Below, piece by piece: positions 12,601 through 22,666 of a stretch of 64,000 nt of DNA. Position 1 is the stretch's first letter; every line of letters starts with the position of its first letter. The DNA is from Novosphingobium sp. 9 (GTDB lineage: Bacteria; Pseudomonadota; Alphaproteobacteria; Sphingomonadales; Sphingomonadaceae), in NCBI RefSeq assembly GCF_025340265.1, contig NZ_CP022707.1, positions 2,356,501-2,420,500 of the forward strand, in the 5' to 3' direction. Under the pieces are notes generated by a model that saw nothing but the letters and a program-made list of their open reading frames with translations, ran no database searches and was not told the origin of the DNA. The position numbers and the translations under genes were made by a program.

Positions 12601-15600
12601 TGGTGCCGGTCCCGGCCACCCAGGTCGTGCCGCCATCGGTCGAGTATTCGTAGCTCGCGCCATCCTCGAGGCCGCTGACCACGACCGTGCCGTCGCTCGT
12701 CACGTGATCGCTCGCAGAGGTCCCGGTGTCGCTCTCCAGCGCCAGCGTGGGCGCTGCCGCGCTCACATCGACCGTCACGCTGCCCAGCGAGCTCGCCTCG
12801 CCGACATTGCCCGCCACATCGATCTGGCGAACCTGCACGTCCTCGTACGTGCCCGCGCCCAGCGTGAAGCTGGTGCCGGTCCCGCCACCCAGGTCGTGCC
12901 GCCGTCGGTGGAGTATTCGAAGGTCGCCCCGGCTTCCAGACCGCTGACCGCGACCGTGCCGTTGCTGGTGATCTGATCGGCATCCGAGATGCCGGTATCC
13001 TGCACCAGCGCCGCCAGCGGTTCGGCAGGGGCGCTGTATCCACCGTCACCCCGCCCAGCGAGGTCGGCGCGCCGGGATTGCCTGCGGCATCCACCTCGCG
13101 CACCTGCACGTCGCTGTAAGTACCCTCGGGCAGCGTGAAGCTCGCACCGCCCGTCCCGGTCTCTCCGGTGCCCGCCTGCCACGTCGCCCCGCCATCGGTC
13201 GAGTACTCGTAGCTCGAGCCTGCCGCGATCCCGCCGACCGTCACTGTGCCGTCGCTGGTGATCCCGTCGCTTGCCGAGACCCCGGTGTCGTTCGCCAGCA
13301 CCGCCGTCAGATCCCCGGTCGGGGGCGTCAGCACCGTCACGCTGCCAAGCGACGCCGCCTCGCTCACATTGCCCGCAACATCGGTCTGGCGCACTTCGAC
13401 ATCGGTATAGGTGCCTGCCGCCAGCTCGAAGCTGGTGCCGTGCCTGCAATCCACGTGGTGCCGCCATCGGTCGAGTACTCGTAGGTCGCACCGTCTCGAG
13501 CCGCTCACCGTGACGGTGCCGTCGCTGGTGATGCCATCGCTGTTCGAGGTCCCGGTATCGCTCGCCAGCGCCACCACCGGTGCCGCCGCGCTCGTATCCA
13601 CCGTGACCGCGCCCAGCGAGGCCGCCGCGCTCACATTGCCCGCCGCATCGCTCTGGCGCACCTGCACGTCGGCATAAGTCCCCTCGCCCAGCGTGAAGCT
13701 GGTGCCGGTGCCTGCCACCCAGGTCGTACCGCCATCGACCGAGTATTCGTAGCTCGCCCCGTCCTCGAGGCCGCTGACCGTGACCGTGCCGTCGCTCGTC
13801 ACGTGATCGCTCGCAGAGGTGCCGGTGTCGCTCTCCAGCGCCGGCGTGGGCGCTGCCGCGCTCACATCGACCGTCACGCTGCCCAGCGAGCTCGCCTCGC
13901 CACATTGCCCGCCACATCGATCTGGCGAACCTGCACGTCCTCGTACGTGCCCGCCCCAGCGTGAAGCTGGTGCCGGTGCCCGCCACCCAGGTCGTGCCGC
14001 CGTCGGTGGAGTATTCGAAGCTCGCCCCGGCTTCCAGACCGCTCACCGCGACCGTGCCGTTGCTGGTGATCTGATCGGCATCCGAGATGCCGGTATCCTG
14101 CACCAGCGCCGCCAGCGGTTCGGCAGGGGCGCTGGTATCCACCGTCACCCCGCCCAGCGAGGTCGGCGCGCCGGGATTGCCTGCGGCATCCACCTCGCGC
14201 ACCTGCACGTCGCTGTAAGTACCCTCGGGCAGCGTGAAGCTCGCACCGCCCGTCCCGGTCTCTCCGGTGCCCGCCTGCCACGTCGCCCCGCCATCGGTCG
14301 AGTACTCGTAGCTCGAGCCTGCCGCGATCCCGCCGACCGTCACCGTACCGTCGCTGGTGATCCCGTCGCTTGCCGAGACCCCGGTGTCGTTCGCCAGCAC
14401 CGCCGTCAGATCCCCGGTCGGGGGCGTCAGCACCGTCACGCTGCCAAGCGACGCCGCCTCGCTGACATTGCCCGCAACATCGGTCTGGCGCACTTCGACA
14501 TCGGTATAGGTGCCTGCCGCCAGCTCGAAGCTGGTGCCCGTGCCCGCAATCCACGTGGTGCCGCCATCGGTCGAGTACTCGTAGGTCGCGCCGTCTTCCA
14601 GCCCGCTCACCGTGACCGTGCCGTCGCTGGTGATGCCATCGCTGTTCGAGGTCCCGGTATCGCTCGCCAGCGCCACCACCGGCGCCGCCGCGCTCGTATC
14701 CACCGTCACCGCGCCCAGCGAGGCCGCCGCGCTCACATTGCCCGCCGCATCGCTCTGGCGCACCTGCACATCGGCATAAGTCCCCTCGCCCAGCGTGAAG
14801 CTGGTGCCGGTCCCGGCCACCCAGGTCGTGCCGCCATCGACCGAGTATTCGTAGCTCGCCCCGTCCTCGAGGCCGCTGACCACGACCGTGCCGTCGCTCG
14901 TCACGTGATCGCTCGCAGAGGTCCCGGTGTCGCTCTCCAGCGCCGGCGTGGGCGCTGCCGCGCTCACATCGACCGTCACGCTGCCCAGCGAGCTCGCCTC
15001 GCCGACATTGCCCGCCACATCGATCTGGCGAACCTGCACGTCCTCGTACGTGCCCGCGCCCAGCGTGAAGCTGGTGCCGGTCCCTGCCACCCAGGTCGTG
15101 CCGCCGTCGGTGGAGTATTCGTACGTCGCCCCGGCTTCCAGGCCGCTGACCGCGACCGTGCCGTTGCTGGTGATCTGATCGGCATCCGAGATGCCGGTAT
15201 CCTGCACCAGCCCGGCCTGCGGCGCATCGGGCGCGCCCGTATCCACCGTCACCCCGCCCAGCGAGGTCGGCGCGCCGGGATTGCCTGCGGCATCCACCTC
15301 GCGCACCTGCACGTCGCTGTAAGTGCCCTCGGGCAGCGTGAAGCTCGCACCGCCCGTCCCGGTCTCTCCGGTGCCCGCCTGCCACGTCGCCCCGCCGTCG
15401 GTCGAGTACTCGTAGGTCGAGCCCGCCGCGATCCCGCCGACCGTCACTGTGCCGTCGCTGGTGATCCCGTCGCTTGCCGAGACCCCGGTGTCGTTCGCCA
15501 GCACCGCCGTCAGATCCCCGGTCGGGGGCGTCAGCACCGTCACGCTGCCCAGCGACGCCGCCTCGCTCACATTGCCCGCAACATCGGTCTGGCGCACTTC

Positions 15601-17624
15601 GACATCGGTATAGGTGCCTGCCGCCAGCTCGAAGCTGGTGCCCGTGCCCGCAATCCACGTGGTGCCGCCATCGGTCGAGTACTCGTAGGTCGCGCCGTCT
15701 TCCAGCCCGCTCACCGTGACCGTGCCGTCGCTGGTGATGCCATCGCTGTTCGAGGTCCCGGTATCGCTCGCCAGCGCCACCACCGGTGCCGCCGCGCTCG
15801 TATCCACCGTGACCGCGCCCAGCGAGGCCGCCGCGCTCACATTGCCCGCCGCATCGCTCTGGCGCACCTGCACGTCGGCATAAGTCCCCTCGCCCAGCGT
15901 GAAGCTGGTGCCGGTGCCGGCCACCCAGGTCGTGCCGCCGTCGGTGGAGTACTCGTAGCTCGCGCCATCCTCGAGGCCGCTGACCAAGACCGTGCCATCG
16001 CTCGTCACGTGATCGCTCGCAGAGGTCCCGGTGTCGCTCTCCAGCGCCAGCGTGGGCGCTGCCGCGCTCACATCGACCGTCACGCTGCCCAGCGAGCTCG
16101 CCTCGCCGACATTGCCCGCCACATCGATCTGGCGAACCTGCACGTCCTCGTACGTGCCCGCGCCCAGCGTGAAGCTGGTGCCGGTCCCCGCCACCCAGGT
16201 CGTGCCGCCGTCGGTGGAGTATTCGAAGGTCGCCCCGGCTTCCAGGCCGCTGACCGCGACCGTGCCGTTGCTGGTGATCTGATCGGCATCCGAGATGCCG
16301 GTATCCTGCACCAGCCCGGCCTGCGGCGCATCGGGCGCGCCCGTATCCACCGTCACCCCGCCCAGCGAGGTCGGCGCGCCGGGATTGCCTGCGGCATCCA
16401 CCTCGCGCACCTGCACGTCGCTGTAAGTGCCCTCGGGCAGCGTGAAGCTCGCACCGCCCGTCCCGGTCTCTCCGGTGCCCGCCTGCCACGTCGCCCCGCC
16501 GTCGGTCGAGTACTCGTAGGTCGAGCCCGCCGCGATCCCGCCGACCGTCACTGTGCCGTCGCTGGTCACCCCATCGCTGGCCGAGACCCCGGTGTCGTTC
16601 GCCAGCACCGCCGTCAGATCCCCGGTCGGGGGCGTCAGCACCGTCACGCTGCCAAGCGACGCCGCCTCGCTGACATTGCCCGCAACATCGGTCTGGCGCA
16701 CTTCGACATCGGTATAGGTGCCTGCCGCCAGCTCGAAGCTGGTGCCCGTGCCCGCAATCCACGTGGTGCCGCCATCGGTGGAGTACTCGTAGGTCGCCCC
16801 GTCTTCCAGCCCGCTCACCGTGACGGTGCCGTCGCTGGTGATGCCATCGCTGTTCGAGGTACCCGTATCGCTCGCCAGCGCCACCACCGGTGCCGCCGCG
16901 CTCGTATCCACCGTGACCGCGCCCAGCGAGGCCGCCGCGCTCACATTGCCCGCCGCATCGCTCTGGCGCACCTGCACGTCGGCATAAGTCCCCTCGCCCA
17001 GCGTGAAGCTGGTGCCGGTCCCTGCCACCCAGGTGGTGCCGCCGTCGGTGGAGTACTCGTAGCTCGCCCCATCTTCCAGGCCGCTGACCAAGACCGTGCC
17101 ATCGCTCGTCACGTGATCGCTCGCAGAGGTCCCGGTGTCGCTCTCCAGCGCCAGCCCGGAAGGGCAACGCTGGTATCCTGCCCTGAGGATTTATGACCAC
17201 CGCCGGATAATCCTGCGATCAAGCCACCTCCTCCAAGCACACCTAGAACCGGAAGAAGAATACCAAGACCACCGCCCCCGCCACCTTCCCCGGCTACAGC
17301 AGCACCTGCCCCAAGGTCATTAGTATCCTGAAGTTCGTAGAGGTGAGGGTGGAGATCGTGGGAAACGCCCCAAGCGTGCCCATCCTGATCTTCAAAGACA
17401 ACATCACTTTGTCCTGCGCCCGCGAAGTCGTTATAGAAATCGACGATGCGAATGCTCTTGCCCGAACGCAACTGAATTATCAGGTCGTTGCCGTCACGGC
17501 TCATGGCAACGACATCGCCGTGATTTATGTGCAGCTTAACGACACTTGGGTGATCAAGGTGGATGGCTTCTTCCGGAACATCATGCGTCTTACCGCTGGC
17601 CTTATCCGTGATCTGCGCAACCAT
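3660..17624 (-). CDS. bapA: Giant BapA-like biofilm adhesin, frame-disrupted (about 4660 residues when restored)
   Basis: Repetitive surface adhesin, presumed substrate of the adjacent type I secretion genes. Residues 1-110 form a BapA-prefix-like domain, followed by a glycine-rich hydrophobic stretch (GILLPVLGVLGGGGLIAGL) that may act in retention. Then come 41 Ig-like domains of 90-97 residues, each with the pattern TSDGTV..SGLEDG..YEYSTDGGTTW..GTYxDVQVRQxDxAGN. The last 740 residues contain VCBS/cadherin-like segments (FTYTLSDGHSSDTATITV) and a non-repetitive C-terminus expected to carry the secretion signal. No RTX nonapeptides are seen. The start has an AGAAGGGA ribosome site. As given, the frame is broken 18 times, each by one missing base (near 6709, 6877, 8173, 8940, 9575, 9957, 10184, 10247, 11286, 11683, 12881, 13036, 13438, 13495, 13500, 13901, 13953, 17155). 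Adding 18 bases makes 13,983 nt, exactly 4661 codons. Family assignment is firm; whether the breaks are real is doubtful. Confidence 0.88.
5892..17157 (-). repeat. Ten tandem 1104-bp higher-order repeats (four Ig-like domains each) plus one extra domain
   Basis: The same marker (GTGTCGCTCTCC on the plus strand) recurs at 6112, 7214, 8317, 9420, 10520, 11623, 12726, 13825, 14927, 16031 and 17135. The spacings are 1102, 1103, 1103, 1100, 1103, 1103, 1099, 1102, 1104 and 1104. The intact period is therefore 1104 bp (368 codons), and the shortfalls match the frameshifts seen in each unit. Each unit encodes domains in the order c (VDVSAAAP), d (VDTSAAAPVVAL), a (LTPPTGDL, six residues longer in its SFTLPEG half) and b (VDTGAPDAPQAG). 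Copies are nearly identical in DNA, differing mainly at scattered synonymous sites and a few amino acid positions. Confidence 0.95.
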
Positions 17625-18194
17625 GGCATTTCCCTTCTGCTCACATGCCTGTGAAACTGCATTTGCGCGGGATTTGCGGACGCTTGATTAGGCGCACGCG
17701 CCTGCCGCGCAGGCAGGCACAAACCCAACGCCTTCAGCAAGCAGACACACGGGAACGCTCCGATATCGGAATCAATTTAAAGAGAGGCGGTCTGGAAAAT
17801 CTGCACTCTGAGATAATTGGGTTTTCTGCCTGAGAGCAGCCAGACGATCGGCTAGACAGAAGCAAAGAACGAGCATGCATCCCCCACCGGGTTTGCCAGA
17901 GGCTCAACCTTCTGAGAAAGTAGAGCCGATGCCAGCAAGACGACGAACAAATTTGCACCTGAGGTCCGCGCCCGTGCGGGATGGCGTTGGACAGCCATCG
18001 TAGCGATCGCGAAATTCAGGAACACGGTCAGGCTTGAGTGTCAGCTTGACCAGCGATGTCAGTCGCTTGGTCATCGGGCCTGCTCACATGAGAGCTATTT
18101 TCCTTAAGGTGAAGAGGGTTGAATGGCTCCCTTGCGAGCATCCAGCAGGATCATTCTCCACCTCGCAGTTTCTGCACGACCGGTCAGGATAGGG
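17625..18194. promoter_or_regulatory. 570-bp non-coding region upstream of the adhesin
   Basis: No convincing gene is present; short reading frames here have no family features or ribosome sites. The region should contain the adhesin promoter and 5' leader. Visible structure: a hairpin GCCTGC-cgc-GCAGGC at 17700-17714, about 75 bases upstream of the adhesin start, and a perfect 12-bp palindrome TCCGATATCGGA at 17759-17770 next to an AT-rich stretch (AATCAATTTAAAGAG). The palindrome could be an operator. These roles are inferred from position only. Confidence 0.4.
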
Positions 18195-18596
18195 TCAGCA
18201 ATTCCGAAAAGGCCACGATATTACACCCACCGACCACAGCGGCCACCACATCAGAGCGGGCTGCAAAGCCAGCCGGGGCACATGATAGACAAGACCCAGG
18301 CCATGATCCGGACGTGCAATATCCAGAAGCATGTGCTGAACATTGGCTGGCCAGACACATAGCGCGTAAGCGGCAAGCCCCCATCCTGCCAGAATACGAA
18401 GGGTACCACTCCAAGGCTGTACCATACCAGCAGCACCGGCAATCTCAGCCAGTCCTGTGAACAGAACAGTCAGAGCCGGTTCCGGAACCCAGGACGGCAC
18501 AATTGAGACGAACGGCTCCGGCACAAACAAATGCAGGCTTCCTGCCGTCGCATAGAACAGTGCTATCGCCACGCGAGAGGTGGTTCTTGCCGCCAT
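18195..18596 (-). CDS. DoxX-like small integral membrane protein
   Basis: A 133-residue protein with four hydrophobic segments, beginning MAARTTSRVAIALFYATAG and containing HLFVPEPFVSIVPSWVPEP. This matches the compact four-helix DoxX/DoxD-like membrane family, whose biochemical role is generally unclear (some members are linked to redox or sulfur metabolism). A GGGAG ribosome site lies just before the ATG. It lies 75 bases after the sugar porter gene on the same strand and could be cotranscribed with it, but nothing in the sequence ties it to sugar uptake. Confidence 0.7.
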   Translation of the reverse strand: MAARTTSRVAIALFYATAGSLHLFVPEPFVSIVPSWVPEPALTVLFTGLAEIAGAAGMVQPWSGTLRILAGWGLAAYALCVWPANVQHMLLDIARPDHGLGLVYHVPRLALQPALMWWPLWSVGVISWPFRNC

Positions 18597-18671
18597 ATCT
18601 CCCTTACCGTGCGATTTGCGCGCGCCGAGAAGACGTTCAACGGCCCTGCTGCGCTATACCCATGATTACAA

Positions 18672-20061
18672 TCAATCCTTCGACACCCCGAGACGCCGCT
18701 CCATTTCCTCCAGAGGAACACCTTTAGTTTCCGGGAAGTAGAACAGCACGAGGCAGAACTGCGCCGCCATCATCGCGGCGAAGAAGAAGAACGGCAGGCC
18801 GCCGGACACCGCCGCAATGGCCGGGAACGCGGCTGCGATCACCGCATCGAAACCCCAGTGCGTCGAGGCGCCGATCGCGCTGCCCCGGCTGCGAACGCTG
18901 GTGGGGAAGACTTCCGAGATATAGACCCAGATGACCGCCCCGGTGCTGGGCGCAAAGAAGGCGATGAAGCCGATCAGCGCGGGCAGCACGATCCATCCGG
19001 GCAGCAGGCCGCTCATCGCAAGGCCTGCAACGACAAGGCACGCCCCCATCCCCGCCGAGCCGATCAGCAGCAGCGTGCGCCGCCCCAGCCGGTCGATCAG
19101 CGCCATGCCAACAGCCGTGAACACGGCCTTGACCACGCCAATGATGATCGCCTGAAGATCGGGTGAAAGACTTCCGCCAGCCTTCGCGAAGATGTCGTTG
19201 AGGTAATAGAGCAGCGCGTTGATACCCGAAAGCTGGTTGAACGCTGCGACCGACCATGAAGGCCAGCAGGATCGGCTTGCGGTGGCGCGACCACGAGAGC
19301 TTCGCCCCGCTCGGTCGCTCGATCAGGGCTTCGCGGACCGCCGCGATTTCCGCATCGGCGCCCGCATCGCCGAGACCGACATGGACGAAGGCTTCACGTG
19401 CCTCGGTTTCGCGCCCCTTGGCCAGGAGCCAGCGCGGGCTGTTGGGGATGCGCAGCAGCAGGATCAGGAACACGGCAGCGGGCACGGCGGAAACGCCGAA
19501 CTTCCAGCGCCAGTCGTCCGCGCCGATGTCCATTCCGGCGATCACCGCGTTGGAGACGTAAGCTGCCAGAATACCGAAGATCACCATGAACTGGAACGAG
19601 GCGACCAGTCCGCCCCGGCGCGAGGACGGCGCAATCTCGGCGATATAGACCGGCGCCAATGCCGAAGAACCGCCCACCGCCAGCCCGGCGATCACACGAA
19701 AGACGATCAGCGAACCCCAGTCCCACGCCATTGCCGAGCCTAGGCCGCCGACCACGTAGAAGATCGCCAGGATACGCAACGTGTTACGGCTGCCGAAGCG
19801 GTCTCCGGGAATGCCTGCCGTGAGCGCGCCGACCAGCGTGCCCCACAGCGCCGAGGACACCGTGACACCCAGCCACACATCGTCGAGCGCATAGACCCGC
19901 CGAAGCGATTCCGTCGTACCGGAGATCACCGCCGTGTCGAACCCGAACAGCAGTCCCGCCAGTGCCGTGGTGACGATACACGCCAGCAGGCCGCGATTAG
20001 CGAGCGACGGCCCCTTCCCGTCAGGCGAGGGCACCGAGGACGGCGTGACGGTGATGGCCAT
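18672..20061 (-). CDS. MFS sugar porter (sugar:H+ symporter), frameshifted; probable xylose uptake
   Basis: Twelve-helix major facilitator of the sugar porter family. The N-terminal half carries GLAVGGSSALAPVYIAEIAP and RRGGLVASFQ, and the C-terminal half carries DRLGRRTLLLIGSAG and ends with PETKGVPLEEMERR, the usual sugar porter C-terminal motif. The frame breaks after KPILLAFMV, near 19249-19254, where GTCGGTCGCA should read as VVA or similar before AFNQLSGINALLYY. Removing one base gives 462 residues, normal for the family. This is the only break in the window that needs a base removed (or two added). The start at MAITVTPS is preferred, with AGAGG about ten bases upstream. It is divergent from xylB, which suggests D-xylose as substrate, by context only. 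Confidence 0.8.
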
Positions 20062-20138
20062 GAGCGAAATACCTCTTCCCGGCAGGTTTGCGTTTCTTTG
20101 CAACGCCCGTGCGGCCTTTCGGCTCCATCATGCGTTGC

Positions 20139-20148
20139 TATCATGATA
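20139..20148. promoter_or_regulatory. Candidate operator between sugar porter and xylB
   Basis: The perfect palindrome TATCATGATA sits in the 119-bp divergent region between the sugar porter and xylB, 33 bases before the xylB start. A shared operator for a LacI- or GntR-type sugar repressor would fit, but no regulator gene is adjacent and the motif is short. Confidence 0.35.
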
Positions 20149-20180
20149 CCGCTCGGGGCAGCAGTAACAAGGACTTGGAC

Positions 20181-21623
20181 ATGTATCTCGGGATCGACCT
20201 GGGCACCTCGGGCGTCAAAGCGGTGATCGTCGACGATGGCGGGATCGTCGTCGCGCAGGCGACTGCGCGGCTCGACGTGTCGCGCCCGCAGCCGTTGTGG
20301 TCGGAGCAGAGCCCGGCCGACTGGTGGGCTGCCACCGAGGCCGCGATCGGCGAACTCGATGCCGGTCTGCGCGGCAAGGTGCGCGGGATCGGCCTGTCCG
20401 GGCAGATGCACGGCGCGGTGGTGCTGGACAAGGCCGACCGGGTGCTGCGCCCCGCGATCCTGTGGAACGATGGCCGCGCCGGGCCGCAATGCGCTGCGCT
20501 GCTGGAGCGCGAACCGCATGCCAGCGCGATCACCGGCAATGCGATCCTTGCCGGTTTTACTGCCCCAAAGCTGTTGTGGCTGGCAGAGCACGAACCCGAT
20601 GTCTTCGCCGCCACGCAAGGCATCCTGCTGCCCAAGGACTGGCTGCGGTTGAAAATGACCGGTGAGCGGGTGTCCGACATGTCGGATGCCAGCGGCACGC
20701 TGTGGCTCGACGTTCGCGCCCGCCAGTGGTCCGACGCCATGCTGGAAGCCTGCGGGCTCACCCGCAGCGCGATGCCGGAGCTTGTGGAGGGCAGCGCGCC
20801 ATCCGGACGCCTGACCGCAGAGGTTGCCGCCCGCTGGGGCATGGACCGCGTGCCGGTGGCAGGCGGCGCCGGAGACAATGCGGCGGGCGCGGTCGGGCTG
20901 GGCGTTGTGCGACCGGGGCAGGCGTTCCTGTCGCTGGGCACTTCCGGCGTGATCTTCAGTGTTTCGGATGGCTTCCAGCCGGACGTATCGCACGGCATTC
21001 ACGCCTTCGCGCATGCCATTCCGGACACCTGGCACCGCATGACCGTGATGCTGTCAGCCGCCGCCTGTCTGGACTGGGGCGCGCGTGTTCTTGGCTTTGC
21101 CGATGTTCCCGCACTGCTTCAGGAAGCGGAGGAGGCTGATCCGCGATCCGGGGTGATCTTCCTGCCCTATCTTTCCGGCGAGCGCTCTCCCCATGCCGAT
21201 CCCGATGCCACCGGGGCGTGGCTCGGCATGACCGGCGCGACAGCTCGGGCAGACCTTGCCCTTGCCATCCTCGAAGGGGTGGCGATGGGCCTGCGCGATG
21301 GTCTCGATGCGCTGGAGGCGAACGGGGAGCGGATCACCAGCCTGTCGATGGCGGGCGGCGGCTCGCGCTCGGCCCTGTGGGGCAGGATCATCGCGGGCGC
21401 ACTCGACCGCCCCCTCGTCTGGCATGAAGGCGCTGCCGTCGGCCCGGCGCTGGGCGCCGCACACCTTGCCCGACTGGCGCTGGGGGAAGACGACATCGCC
21501 AGTATCGCGAAACCCGGCCCCGTCAGCGCACGCATCGACCCGGAACCTGACATCACGGCACGTCTGGCAGCGAAACAGCCGCATTTCCGCGCGCTGTACC
21601 GGGCGCTCAAAACCGCAAGATAG
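20181..21623 (+). CDS. xylB: Xylulokinase (D-xylulose kinase)
   Basis: FGGY-family sugar kinase of 480 residues that should phosphorylate D-xylulose to xylulose 5-phosphate, feeding the pentose phosphate pathway. It opens with the phosphate-binding motif MYLGIDLGTSGVKAVIVDD, has the family substrate segment GLSGQMHGAV and ILWNDGRAG near residues 75-105, GGAGDNAAGAVGLG around 230, the SLGTSGV adenosine-site segment, and SMAGGGSRSALWG in the C-terminal domain. The start chosen has AAGGA nine bases upstream; an upstream ATG would add a non-conserved tail. It is divergent from a sugar porter, which supports a xylose role. SGQMHG favours xylulokinase over glycerol kinase. Confidence 0.9.
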   Translation: MYLGIDLGTSGVKAVIVDDGGIVVAQATARLDVSRPQPLWSEQSPADWWAATEAAIGELDAGLRGKVRGIGLSGQMHGAVVLDKADRVLRPAILWNDGRAGPQCAALLEREPHASAITGNAILAGFTAPKLLWLAEHEPDVFAATQGILLPKDWLRLKMTGERVSDMSDASGTLWLDVRARQWSDAMLEACGLTRSAMPELVEGSAPSGRLTAEVAARWGMDRVPVAGGAGDNAAGAVGLGVVRPGQAFLSLGTSGVIFSVSDGFQPDVSHGIHAFAHAIPDTWHRMTVMLSAAACLDWGARVLGFADVPALLQEAEEADPRSGVIFLPYLSGERSPHADPDATGAWLGMTGATARADLALAILEGVAMGLRDGLDALEANGERITSLSMAGGGSRSALWGRIIAGALDRPLVWHEGAAVGPALGAAHLARLALGEDDIASIAKPGPVSARIDPEPDITARLAAKQPHFRALYRALKTAR

Positions 21624-21647
21624 GCAAAACCGCACGATAGACCCGGC

Positions 21648-21672
21648 GAGCGCCCGCTACCGGCGCTCTTAT
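21648..21672. terminator. Candidate terminator between convergent xylB and egtD
   Basis: A hairpin GAGCGCC-cgctacc-GGCGCTC (stem 7 bp) lies in the short gap between xylB and egtD, followed by CTTAT on the plus strand. There is no strong U-tract, so efficiency is uncertain; placement between convergent genes is the main support. Confidence 0.4.
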
Positions 21673-21676
21673 CAAT

Positions 21677-22663
21677 TCAGGCGGTCTGTTCGTTGCCGAT
21701 GGCGCGGGCGAGGATCACCATGAACTTGTCCTCTGCATCTCCAAAGCAGTGCAGCGGCTCCCAGCCTCCAGCAAGCAGCAACGTGTTGGCACTGCGCGGG
21801 TCGTACTTGTGGCTATTTTCGGTGTGGATGGTCTCTCCCGCCTGCATCGTGAAGCGACGTCCGCAGACATCGAAGCGGATGGGATCGAGCGCCTCGATAT
21901 GCATCTCTATCCGGGCGCGCTCGTCGTTCCAGACCGCCCGGTGCGCAAGGCTTTCCAGCGGCATGTTACCGCCCAGTTCCCGATTGATCCGGCACGCGAG
22001 ATTGAGATTGAATTCCGCGGTGATGCCTTGGCCATCGTCATAGGCCGAGACCAGTTCGGTCGTTGCCTTGATCCGGTCGAAGCCGATCAGCAGCAGGCTA
22101 TCCTCACCCAGTGTGCTTCGCATCGCGCGCAGCAGATCCGCCGCCGCCATCGGCTCCATGTTGCCGATGGTGGAGCCGGGGAAAAAACCGAGGCGCGGAT
22201 GGCCCTCCACTTCGGGTGGCAGGCGGGTCGGCGTGCCAAAGTCGCCTTCCACCGGATGGATCGGCAGATCGGGGTAACGTTGCGCCAGTGCAGCGCAGGC
22301 CTCCTCCAGAAAGTCGCCGGAGATATCGATGGGAACGTAGGCCGCTGTCCAGATCGCGTCGAGCAGCAACGGTGTCTTCGTTGCGCTGCCTGCACCGAAC
22401 TCGACCATGACATGGTGGCGCGACCCCACCATGCGTCCGATCCGGGGCGCATGCGCCATCAGGATGCCCGCCTCGGTCCGGGTCGGATAGTATTCGGGAA
22501 GACGGGTGATGGCCTCGAAAAGTTCGCTGCCACGATGGTCATAGAACCATCGCGCGGGGATAGCCTTTTGCCGCTGGGCCAGACCGGTCAGGACATCGCG
22601 ACGGAACTGCGCGCGCAAAAGGTCGCGATCGGTGTCGATCAGATCGTGTACTGCGGTAGCCAT
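21677..22663 (-). CDS. egtD: L-histidine N-alpha-methyltransferase (ergothioneine synthesis)
   Basis: A 328-residue SAM-dependent methyltransferase of the EgtD family, which trimethylates histidine to hercynine, the first step of ergothioneine synthesis. The typical opening QKAIPARWFYDHRGSELFE and ITRLPEYYPTRTE is present, followed by the SAM-binding region VEFGAGSATKTPLLLDA, FFPGSTIGNM, and NLNLACRINRELGG. The C-terminal IHTENSHKY segment is also characteristic. It begins three bases after the restored stop of egtB, so the pair forms an egtB-egtD operon. No frame problem. Confidence 0.95.
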   Translation of the reverse strand: MATAVHDLIDTDRDLLRAQFRRDVLTGLAQRQKAIPARWFYDHRGSELFEAITRLPEYYPTRTEAGILMAHAPRIGRMVGSRHHVMVEFGAGSATKTPLLLDAIWTAAYVPIDISGDFLEEACAALAQRYPDLPIHPVEGDFGTPTRLPPEVEGHPRLGFFPGSTIGNMEPMAAADLLRAMRSTLGEDSLLLIGFDRIKATTELVSAYDDGQGITAEFNLNLACRINRELGGNMPLESLAHRAVWNDERARIEMHIEALDPIRFDVCGRRFTMQAGETIHTENSHKYDPRSANTLLLAGGWEPLHCFGDAEDKFMVILARAIGNEQTA

Positions 22664-22666
22664 GGT

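Noticed and set aside
5892..17157. Homopolymer tracts as phase-variation switches
   Set aside because: Eighteen simultaneous breaks could not be reset by one slippage event, and the tracts are only two to five bases long.
5892..17157. CRISPR-like array
   Set aside because: Regular repetition is of 1104-bp coding units with no short repeat/spacer pattern.
13819..17196. Long plus-strand open frame (over 1100 codons) opposite the adhesin
   Set aside because: It is Arg/His/Ala-rich, repeats with the same 1104-bp period and has no family features. It is the mirror of the high-GC adhesin coding frame.
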